From assembly GCA_018105865.1 (NCBI GenBank), contig CM030832.1, forward strand, positions 23,186,282-23,250,281: DNA of 64,000 nucleotides, in the 5' to 3' direction. The notes beneath the pieces are model-generated. The model was given only the letters and a program-made list of their open reading frames with translations, ran no database searches and was not told the origin of the DNA. Below, in pieces: positions 55,880 to 64,000 of this stretch (the stretch's first letter is position 1; every line of letters begins with the position of its first letter). The DNA is from Metaphire vulgaris (taxonomy: Eukaryota > Annelida > Clitellata > Crassiclitellata > Megascolecidae). The translations under genes were made by a program, and so were the position numbers.

Positions 55880-55991
55880 CTATTTTAGTTAGGAAAACGA
55901 CGGAAAGAAAACGGACGGTTACAGATGGTAGCCGCCCCAGCTATGATCGTCCCAGCTATTACCGCCCCAATTATGACCGCCCCAGCTATGG

Positions 55992-56041
<50 letters not shown>

Positions 56042-56050
56042 TATATGATG
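55880..56050. repeat. 15-bp tandem repeat and (TA)n
   Basis: Four variants of CCGCCCCAGCTATGA at about 55932-55992, followed by (TA)n to about 56046. Confidence 0.85.
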
Positions 56051-56630
56051 GGCAGACGTTAGCGCCGCATTGGTTGTTTCTGGGTCAACTAGAGCCTATC
56101 AGATCAAGATGTGTGGAAGCAGGCCTCTGGGATAGCCAATGGTTTCTGAGGATCTGTGGAACGCAGATCACGTGACAAGGAATCGGAATGCCGATGAAGA
56201 AGGAGAGTCGCGGAGGGGGACGAAGAAGAAATGGCGATCGGTCGAATTTATGTCGACGCGTTCTAAATAATTGCCGTTTTAAGAAATGTTTTTTTCGAAG
56301 AATGAGTTTATTAAACGTTGAAGTAGAGTTCCGCTAAGACGTTGAAGTGTTTCTGTGTTTCAGGACCTTTTGATTTATTTGATTAACTCATGTTGTAGTA
56401 GAGCGGTGATTTGAGAACTGAAATAGCGTCTTTAGTTATGATCGCTATCCTAGAGAGTATTGACGAAATTTCTATAGCGCTGCTCGAAAGCTTGGCGCAG
56501 TGCGCCAGCTTATTCACGAGCGCTAATGTTATTAAGCTAATGGTTGTGTAACTATTTTTTAGACTTTAGATGGAGACGCCCAATGTGAAATCGTGGACTT
56601 TTCAGCTAGTTGGAATTTGGGTAGAAGAAA

Positions 56631-56777
56631 ATGGCTTCAGTTCACATATCCAAGCATTCTCAGGCAGTAGTGTTCCCTGGAGAGGAAGTCGACTACAGTT
56701 CACATGACTTCTTTGTAAAAGATGGCTGCAATTTTGTGAATTGCAGATATCATGTTTTCGGTATGGTCAGACATTAA
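56631..56777 (+). CDS. Unassigned 48-residue frame in the transposon
   Basis: MASVHISKHSQAVVFPGEEV, then DYSSHDFFVKDGCNFVNC, ending at TAA. It is polar and has two cysteines. No family is recognised. It may be an exon of the element's own protein or chance. Confidence 0.2.
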   Translation: MASVHISKHSQAVVFPGEEVDYSSHDFFVKDGCNFVNCRYHVFGMVRH

Positions 56778-57461
56778 AAAGTGTACTGTAGGAACAAGTG
56801 TGTAAATAGTTGACGCTTTTTATAATTATTGTGTATGTGATTAACTGCACCGTTAAGTTATTTATATGTAATGAAGTTTTTAACACCCTCTATAATCTGC
56901 AGGTTGCTATAGAGTATAGATTACCTGTCGATGTTTTATTTGTGTATGTGTTTCAGATAATGGCGTGGGTGGTGAGACACTGTAAACTTGACTGAAAACA
57001 TGGTAGCGAGACTCCTTCCATCAATGAGGGTGCATGTGAAGTTTTTTGAGCTGCAAAAAGCGCCCAATTCAGCAAATGACTTTGTCAGCGTCATGTTCGA
57101 TCATTCCACAGTCTGCATTAGATTCATCACCATCTGAACATTGCGGGTGTGTCTCTCATTTGACCTGGTACTTTCTCCAGAAGTGATTGAAGGACTATGT
57201 CGTCTCTATACTAACCTTTTAACTTCATGTTTTTGTAACATATGTTTAAAATGTTGTGGCCTTTTGTTTGATTTGTGCAATGTAGAGTATTGATTTGTGT
57301 CTCGAATGCAATTGTGGCATGATATTGAGTGTGCTTAGGTGTGATATGTCCTTTATCTCAGCCCTTTCTTCTTGTAGCAATTGTTCTGCTAAAGGAGTTT
57401 GCTCTAGCTACAAATCTGTGTTATTAATTAAATAACAACACATGAAATGTACTGTTGCAGG

Positions 57462-57547
57462 GCTACGAATGAAATTTGGACTTGAGTTACTAATACTGTG
57501 CCTTGGAGAGTCGCCTGCACTGCTGTCAATTCCAGCTGCCCAGGTAT
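57462..57547 (+). other. Exon-like segment with leader-like peptide
   Basis: Bounded by an acceptor TACTGTTGCAG and a donor GTATAG; the ATG inside opens MKFGLELLILCLGESPALLS. It could be an exon carrying a hydrophobic leader. There are no linked exons, so this is speculative. Confidence 0.2.
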
Positions 57548-57727
57548 AGTTTCGTACTAATGATTCAAACATTTCAAATGCATGTTATTTAGTCATGCAG
57601 TGTCAAAGAGAAAGTGACCGGGAGCAATCTGTGCTGAGCCCTTGTTAAAGTGTATTTATTGTTCCGTTATACCAGCATTTTGACAGTTCTGCTCACAGTC
57701 CTATACCTATGGCTGTCACTTTACAGC

Positions 57728-57852
57728 GGGCCAGACAAAATGTCAAGGACAAAATGTCAAGGACAAAATGTTAGGTTAGGGTTAGGGTTACCTTTTGTCC
57801 GCTGACATTTTCTTCCCACGACATTTTGCCCCCTGACATTTTGTCGTAGCAC
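57728..57852. repeat. GACAAAATGTC palindromes with TTAGGG core
   Basis: The word GACAAAATGTC, nearly its own inverse, occurs two to three times on the left and as GACATTTTGTC on the right, around a core GTTAGGGTTAGGGTTA. It is probably a small foldback element. The TTAGGG core resembles telomere repeat, but only about two units are present. Confidence 0.7.
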
Positions 57853-58640
57853 CTTTTACAGACATGGTACTGCTGACAGTGTTTTGTGTGTTGGTCATAA
57901 AGTTCTGTAAAGTGCAAAACAGATATGATACTCTTCTTCATATAGTGAGTACCAACAAGAAGATATGCATGTTACCAGTCACGAACAGGAATTTGGAGAT
58001 AAAATGTAAAATTGTTTCTGTTGTGTTTTTAGAATGTACTGTATCTGATCCAGTTCCTTGCATCATTGCAGCCTAACTAAGTGGTCTGCGTATTTTGACA
58101 ATATGTGCCAGCTATCCGACTCCATATATAGGCCCTATAGTATATAATAACAGTTTGTACATGTAGTGCATGTGTTGTTAACATTGAGAAATGAATCTTG
58201 TTATTTTGACATTTAACAATGAATAGTGTGAGGCTTTTGACTATCTTTTCATGTTGTATATGCAACTAATACAATGTATTTCATGCAATCTTGAGCAGTA
58301 CGTGCATATGTTCTGGAAAGGACACTATTATTCCAGAATTGCTAAGAAGACCTGCACTGATTAATTGATTCTGATTAATTTCTGTTTTGGGTTTGTATTT
58401 TAAATCGTTTTAAATATTTGTCATTTCGATGATCTAATGCTGGCTTCCTACAGACAAGAACATATTTAATAATACAATATTTCAATATAACTTATGCTGA
58501 TACCTGACCATTTGTTATTTTTAATATAGCAAACATATTGAATAAAGCATGCACTGTACTGACATTTGTCTAATTTCTGATATTAAATTTTAATATGTGT
58601 TTGTTATCCGATATTATTAAATTGATTGACTGATTGATTG

Positions 58641-59004
58641 ATATCAACAAGGGTTATTTCTAGGATTGTGAATTTGGAGGTGTCGGGAAAAATCAGGGAG
58701 AAGGTGTGGTTATTTTTTAGGATTGTAGGGTTGTGAATTTAGGGGGTGTTGGGAAAATCTGGGGGTGTCAGAGTTTGGAAGTCTCTACCGAAAAGTCTGA
58801 TAAACATAAAAAGATTTATCAAGTCTCAAAAAAGTCTGAGCAAAAAAGGCCATCCGAGGCTAAAAGTTGGAGGTGTCCTCCATTTCGGGAGTGGGTGGTT
58901 TCCGGGGCTAATTAACATGCATTTTGTATGCATACCATTGTCACATTCTCAAATTTTGGGGGTGTCGACCTAATATTGGGGTGTAAAATATCCCTGATAT
59001 CAGC
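58641..59004. mobile_element. hAT MITE M1 (copy 3)
   Basis: The element 58649-58996 starts AAGGGTTATTTCTAGGATTG and ends GGGTGTAAAATATCCCTG. The flanks are ATATCAAC and ATATCAGC, an 8-bp duplication with one mismatch. Its first base has changed from C to A. Same family as 25891-26062 and 55267-55551. Confidence 0.85.
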
Positions 59005-59546
59005 ATTTGGCTATATGCAGCAATTTTGACAAGTCATTGTGATGCAACAGAATACCTCAATGGTTCCTCACATAACCTGTAAAGATGGTACAGAATTATT
59101 ACAATTTAAAGAATAAAATTATTATCATTTAAAGAATTAAATACCCTTTTAAAGTGGTTTTCAATATTACCTCGCACAAGCCCTCTTAAGTGGTACTTTG
59201 TAATACCCTTCCGCATCTTTAAAATACCTCTTTTGTACCATCTCAGATGGTTTTATAACAATACCTTCACATATGGTATTATGAAAAACCTTTAGACTGT
59301 AGAGTTTTAGGCCACCGCTATAATACACTTTTCAAACCCTTATCTAAACCATTTCTTCTAACAGTGTACGAATACCGTATGGAAATAACATATTCGGATA
59401 AAATGACTCCTCTGATACATGCTTTTAATGCAATTTCAAAATTTTTCTTGTGTCAAAGGGGAGTCTCACAAATGAGTCTTATCTCAAAGAGAGCTCCGCT
59501 TATGACAAAGGCAGTATCAGCAATTTATTGATCAGATCCGGCTCAC

Positions 59547-59661
59547 CTCCTACCTTTTTTGATTCTACAAAGTAGCTTGACTCTTGGCGGCATCGAGACA
59601 GACATTCGTCTCTATACTCACAGAGTAAGAAAAGAATTCGAGACAATTTGTCTGATGAAAA
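59547..59661 (-). CDS. Candidate upstream exon of Mab-21 copy B
   Basis: A minus-strand exon of 115 bases between an acceptor (TTTTCTCCAG) and a donor (GGAG|GTGAGC) reads FSSDKLSRILFLLCEYRDEC then LSRCRQESSYFVESKKVG. It is in phase 1 at its end, and the next exon would begin AA at 54322 so that G|AA gives glutamate and then LQFTRTMDCLKF. A helix of this kind (D/E-K-L-S-R-I-L) before the GS motif is usual in Mab-21-like proteins. The intron would contain the whole 4.6-kb transposon. No ATG exon further upstream was found. Confidence 0.4.
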
Positions 59662-61440
59662 CTGGAGAAAACTCTGAAAGTTGATATAAAGCCTAATACC
59701 AATATTATCAATAACTTTTATTCTGGACAGCTTTAACGATGAATTGATTCATTGCGTCTTTTTCAGTTTCTTGTAAAAGACATTTATTTCTTTTAAATTT
59801 AATTATCTGTAAATTATACTGTTCAGTGGGCAAATCTAATTATAAATCAGCATTCGTCTAGTAATGCATCGGGTTAGATTATATGATGCTATTCTAAAAG
59901 CGAAGGCTCTCTTTATGCTTCATTGAATCTGAAATAATATGTAAGGTGATTGCCTCCAAAATATCAGCTACAAAACTAGAATACAAAACGACACCTTAAA
60001 GATATAAATGCAACACTAAAAGTTTGTTTGAAAATTAGACAAATTTCAGCACCAAATACCTCGAATGAATAAGAAAGCAGGAAGTAAATATAGAGTAGAA
60101 CTAATTGACTCCGATCTTTATCGAAATGGCACAATTTGAATCTAATATTGTCCTGAGATTTCAAATATGAAATTGTCGGAGTGTCATTCGATTCAGGAAC
60201 TAATCGACAATTTTCATTAATAGGGCCGATAGAGCGTTATACTTGTTAAACGACATGGATAAGCCAATCTATCTTTGCACATGAAGCAGATTACCACTGA
60301 GAATATGCAGACGTTAACAATTTCACATCTAATTGACGAAATTCAAAATTGTAAACGTCACTTCAGTGTCTAAACTTGAATAGAAAATCCGAACAAAACG
60401 AACTAACCTGAGACAACGAAAACCAGTTTCATTCGCCACAGTCAATAATAGCTTAAGTGCCTTGTTTTAACATGCATTCTGCTGCTCATAGGGGCGGATT
60501 TATGGCATTCAACATTCAATCGAGGTGACTCACCGAAAGGTCGAACAGAAAAAAAGCATGGGCGTAATCACGAGGGGATCCAAGTAGCTTACGCTTATTC
60601 TGAATGGGATCAGTCAATCAGTCAACGTACAGTAAGTACAGTAAAACCGCTGAGAATTTTTGAGGTTGTGGGATAGTCAACACGCTCGAAATACGTAGTT
60701 ACAGCTTTTTGCCATTCAGTATTAAATCACAGGCCTAATTAGAGTTGTTAAAATATCCAGCAGAACTAAACGTCTAATCCTAGAATTACTCAGAATGTCT
60801 CCGGCTGAGCAGAACCTCAGAACCAACTTCGAGCTCTCCAAACTCTCTGGACGAAATTAGTGCAATATGTATGTGTCTGTCTTTATGTCCATTGGAGCAG
60901 CCACAAGATGGGCAGTGGTCTGGGTTGCGCTCTCAGCAGGCCAACACTGCAAGCGAGGAAATTCTTCCAGAAACATTAAGAACATTTTATCTAATGAGGT
61001 GAAGGTGATTGCCGAAGAGCGGTCACACAGTTCAAGAATTATATCTGAATTTCAAGATTAGAATCCATTATTTCCCTATATTGGGGCGAATGGAGTTCTC
61101 TCTCAGAACCATCTAGGACAGCTACTGACATTGAAATCATTTTTTCAGTTAGATTGCTGCGCTAATATGCTGTCAAACAGTGTGATAAATATGCGCATAA
61201 TCTAAGATTTTGAATCTACTATAGCCCTAAAATCTTGGGACCCAGATCCCGTTCAGGGAGCACACTAGTCACCACCCTCCCCAAGCACTCTAATCGGGAC
61301 TGAAATGTCAATATCTGTAGCAGCACTGCTGCCCCTATTCTGGGCCTGGCTACACCCACTGTTAAAGAGATTAGTCTACTTGTCGTCGTTCACCCTTGGC
61401 TGCTTTTAGTATTGGTAAACAATAGTCGGAGTAACGTTAC
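59662..61440. other. Flank of unit B, no gene seen
   Basis: Copy of the unit-A flank (46788-48560) with substitutions and small indels. No coding feature is recognised. Confidence 0.5.
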
Positions 61441-61463
61441 CCAAGTACGATCATTGTGGCGAT

Positions 61464-61950
61464 TGCAGATGATACTCAATGCCTCCGCTCGTATGCTCTT
61501 TCGAGCGAGACTGTGCGAACATGTCACCCCTCTACTAAAAGATAAGCTCCACTGGCTGCACATTCCGGAGCGAATCATCTTCAAGAGAAGTTAGATCACT
61601 TTCCGAGCGCTGAATTATCCAGGATTCCCTGGATACTTATTTGAACTGGTGCACACGACATAGCGCACCAAAAGGAGCATTCACCTGTGATCCAACGATT
61701 CCGTCCGGCTGGTCGTCCCTCCACCATCCAAGACTGCGAAATTCGGGGAAAGATCTGTCACCCATGGTAATCCCATGCTCTGGAACTCTGTGCCGGAACT
61801 GTGACTATTGAGACTAACAGCGATCTATTGGCTAGAAACTTAAGACGCACCTGTTCGACATCTCAAACAAGTGCAATGTGTAAAGCGCCTCTGCCTTAAG
61901 CCTCTGACTTTGTTACTGCGCTATGTAAATTGTCGTTTAAACTAAATTAA
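61464..61950 (+). mobile_element. LINE (L2/CR1 group) 3' end
   Basis: LNASARMLFRARLCEHVTPL, then LHWLHIPERIIFKRS and stop, later [20 protein letters not shown] in a shifted frame. It ends TGTAAAGCGCC and GCGCTATGTAAATTGTC. It is dead and 5'-truncated, and begins exactly where duplication unit B stops. Confidence 0.85.
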
Positions 61951-62145
61951 CTAGCTAAACATAGCGAGGGCCAAAGTCAAGGGCGCTTTACAAGGAGCGT
62001 GGAAACGAGATGTTGAATAAATACGTCTTTAGTTTACCGCGAACTGTCCAAAGGAAGTGACGGACGACACGCCATCCGGCAATGTGTTCCAGAGGAGGGG
62101 ATTTCCGCGCGAGAATGAACGTTCTCCGAACTTGACAGTCATAGC
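61951..62145 (-). mobile_element. LINE 3' end, tail to tail with previous
   Basis: The minus strand reads KFGERSFSRGNPLLWNTLPD and FGQFAVN with a stop, then CTTGTAAAGCGCCCTTGACTT. Its 3' end faces the 3' end of the plus-strand LINE at 61950 with only a few tens of bases between. Confidence 0.85.
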
Positions 62146-62537
62146 ATCAAGAATAGGAATGGCCAAGGCAGCATTCTGTGAACTCAAAGCGATACTTTTA
62201 AATGGACACATCTCTTACGAGACACAAATAAGAATGCCCAAAAGCTGTGTTTGGTCAGTCCTCTTGTATGGAGCAGATGAACGGACTATATCCAAGGCCA
62301 TGCAGGAGAAATTGACAGCCACACAATGTGTTTTTTGAGAAGGGTGCTGAAGATTGCATGGACGGAAAAGAATACCAAAGAAGAGAGATCTTGTATGAAA
62401 TTGGAATGGAAAGAAGTCTGATTGTAGCCATCAAATACACATAATGAGCAAGGAAGGCCCGGAGCATTTAGCATAGCCGGAAAAGTGGAGGAACAAGAGC
62501 TAGAACAAGTCAGAGAAACAGCTATTCTATGCATATG

Positions 62538-62573
<36 letters not shown>

Positions 62574-62700
62574 TGCCTACGAGAAATAATTTGGGGAGTA
62601 AAGAATAACATTGAATTAATAAGAGGATGTTTAGATCGAACAAAATGGAAATCCATGGTCGTTAACGTAGAAATACACAACACCTAAAGAAGAAGAAAAA
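62146..62700 (+). mobile_element. RTE-like LINE C-terminal end
   Basis: AKAAFCELKAILLNGHISYE, then RMPKSCVWSVLLYGADERTI, further frame-shifted pieces, (TA)n at 62541-62571, LREIIWGVKNN-type end, and an (AAGAAG) tail at about 62684-62696. The motif order is that of RTE-type reverse transcriptases. Confidence 0.8.
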
Positions 62701-63190
62701 TTTTATAGTATTGCTCTGCATAAACCGATAGTCCTTGTATTCCTATGAGAATTCTAACCGGTACTCACCGTGATATTATTAATGTTTTGCCTCCTTTACT
62801 TTGCTATTATATTTTTCCACGCAGTTTCTATCAGCTTGTTCTAAATGAAATAACGAATGGTGCTAAACCGATTCTTGAAGTTGTCGTGTAGTCAAATGCC
62901 AAGCTATTGTTATTTGCGCATGTTTTAATTCATTATAACAGGATCTAGGAACTTTGGAGATACAGCTAATGCATTTCCTCCATTTCTTTCTTCGAGTGTA
63001 GGCCTATATAACAAAATCTGGGAGTGTCGAAATTTCAACAAGTATTAATAATCACTGTCAGTGTCTTCTATAGTAACTCATCCAGGATATATCTGATGAT
63101 ATCTCCTATAACTAGGCCTATAGTCATTCTGAGGCATATACACTGTAGCAACTGTTGACTGCGCAATTAGGCTCCAATAATTTCAGGGCC
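62701..63190. other. No gene seen
   Basis: AT-rich spacer without recognised features. Confidence 0.4.
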
Positions 63191-63195
63191 TGTTA

Positions 63196-64000
63196 ATTAC
63201 ACTGGTCAACAAGGTTTTTGTTTCCTGTGCAATTTCTGGTGTTCCAGGTAGATTTTGTCATGCTGATTACAGGAATAATTTTGAAATTTTCCTATCACGT
63301 AAGTTTTTTGAGAAAAAGCTGATTTTAAAATTTAAAATTATAAGAATTTTAAAATCGTGGGTTTGGAGAGTTATGTGAGTTATGGGTATTCAGGTCAGGC
63401 AAGAATCTTATGTGACCGCCATAACAGATGTAATATGCACTGCTGGCTCACTTAACTACATGGATTTTGAAAAATAGTATAATTAGGCATGTCCAGACAT
63501 GCCCAGACGCGCCCAAACCTGTCTTCAAGACTACATGCCTAGCATGTATTGTTGCTATGGTTACGCAGTCCTATATAAATACCAAGAAGCACTAGGAAGC
63601 AGCTGCAGTCTTTCTATTTGATGAGATATAACTGTTTAGTTAAAAGCTGTGAATTGAATATATTAACTAATTTAATTAAAGTTTCTGAAATGTCGCGTCG
63701 ATGTCGCAATAGCAGTGACACGTTCTGCTACATCTGTGGAGAGTTTACGTTGAAATCACAGAAGCGGAGTATGACAGCAATCATAAAGAAAGGATATGAG
63801 TTATACTTTGGATGCAAAATTGGCGACCAGGACAAAATATGGGCACCTCATATATGTTGTTCATCTTGTGCTACCAGTCTGCAAGCTTGGCTTGCAGGTA
63901 AGCGTCCATCCATGCCATTCGCCATACCAATGATATGAAGGGAGCAGAATAATCATGCAACGGATTGCTATTTCTGCATGACGAATGTTACAGGATTTTC
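63196..64000 (+). mobile_element. Left end of a large unclassified repeat element
   Basis: CACTGGTCAACAAGGTTTTTG at 63201 has the look of a transposon terminus, and it precedes the cysteine-rich frame below by about 490 bp. The right end is outside the window, so the boundary is provisional. Confidence 0.4.
63690..64000 (+). pseudogene. Cysteine-rich repeat-associated protein, TGA for Trp
   Basis: From the ATG at 63690 the frame reads MSRRCRNSSDTFCYICGEF, KSQKRSMTAIIKKGYELYFG, PHICCSSCATSLQAWLAGKR and MPFAIPMI, then TGA (63936-63938). In the same frame it continues REQNNHATDCYFCMTNVTGF to the window edge. From memory, many invertebrate and fish genomes carry a family with this wording in high copy (FCYICG, YELYFGCK, WAPHICC, MPFAIPMVWRE, CYFC), and there the TGA position is tryptophan. 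The repeated C-x2-C pairs suggest zinc binding. Function is unknown and a transposon origin is likely. The copy is probably dead unless the stop is read through. Confidence 0.6.

Larger units (their letters stand above)
54753..59368. mobile_element. 4.6-kb inverted-repeat transposon, TA target
   Basis: The element 54755-59366 starts CTCTGTTAGAAAAAATGGTT and ends AAACCATTTCTTCTAACAGTG, with TA on both sides. Unit A reads across this point (GGATTTTATGAATA), so it gives an empty site. Subterminal regions at both ends carry many AAACCTTT, GGTATT and ATGGTTT words in opposite orientation, typical of transposase-binding repeats. No transposase is recognised. The interior holds nested hAT MITEs and some unassigned short frames. 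The TA target is compatible with the Tc1/mariner group, but the length and subterminal repeats are unusual for it. Confidence 0.8.
51784..61463. repeat. Segmental duplication unit B
   Basis: Direct copy of unit A (42175-48560). Left boundary near AAGCAAGCATATGAGGC; right boundary near CAAGTACGATCATTGTGGC, where a LINE begins. The unit is interrupted by the transposon at 54755-59366. Confidence 0.9.

Noticed and set aside
57770..57795. TTAGGG telomere repeat
   Set aside because: Only about two units, centred in a palindrome, so not an interstitial telomere array.

Overview
This window is nuclear DNA from a multicellular animal. It is AT-rich, with long introns bounded by GT/AG sites, no operons, and many L2/CR1-group and RTE-like LINE fragments, Helitrons and hAT-type MITEs. 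The LINE types, the many Mab-21 (cGAS-like) paralogues and the immunoglobulin receptor fit a marine invertebrate, perhaps a deuterostome or lophotrochozoan. The sequence alone does not settle the species. Most long reading frames are transposon relics.

Left part (1-28 kb) is almost entirely repeats. It holds a 100-bp tetranucleotide palindrome (608-707), broken LINEs, a GC-rich minisatellite and a 0.7-kb polypurine tract. It also holds an RTE-like LINE split by a Helitron (6120-7855), a hAT element with a perfect 8-bp duplication (8455-9190), a 1-kb inverted-repeat transposon whose paralogous empty site is also present (14015-15039), a LINE nested in a LINE (16961-18891) and a second Helitron inside another LINE (19824-20543). 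The non-repeat signals are two related minus-strand first exons that start with a membrane segment (21715-21793 and 26265-26344) and a possible transmembrane exon near 4.8 kb.

Middle part (28.8-41.1 kb) is one spliced plus-strand gene. Five exons, all joined in phase 1, encode a 349-residue type I membrane protein: signal peptide, two immunoglobulin domains, transmembrane helix and a short tail. Its 7.9-kb first intron contains two Helitrons joined head to tail with no intervening base, one of them carrying a LINE. Intron 2 carries a LINE fragment that ends just before the splice acceptor.

Right part (42.2-61.5 kb) is a direct tandem segmental duplication. Each unit carries one minus-strand, 675-residue Mab-21/cGAS-like nucleotidyltransferase frame (44079-46106 and 52269-54296). 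Unit A alone carries a Helitron. Unit B alone carries a 4.6-kb TA-flanked transposon that holds a hAT MITE, itself holding another hAT MITE. The duplication therefore predates these insertions. Both catalytic frames are open, but a candidate upstream exon is open in unit B and has a stop codon in unit A. Proteins of this group act as cytosolic nucleic-acid sensors or cyclic-nucleotide synthases in other animals, so these two genes and the nearby immunoglobulin receptor are the main functional content.

The last 2.5 kb holds LINE and RTE ends and the start of a cysteine-rich repeat-associated protein interrupted by a TGA where a tryptophan is expected.
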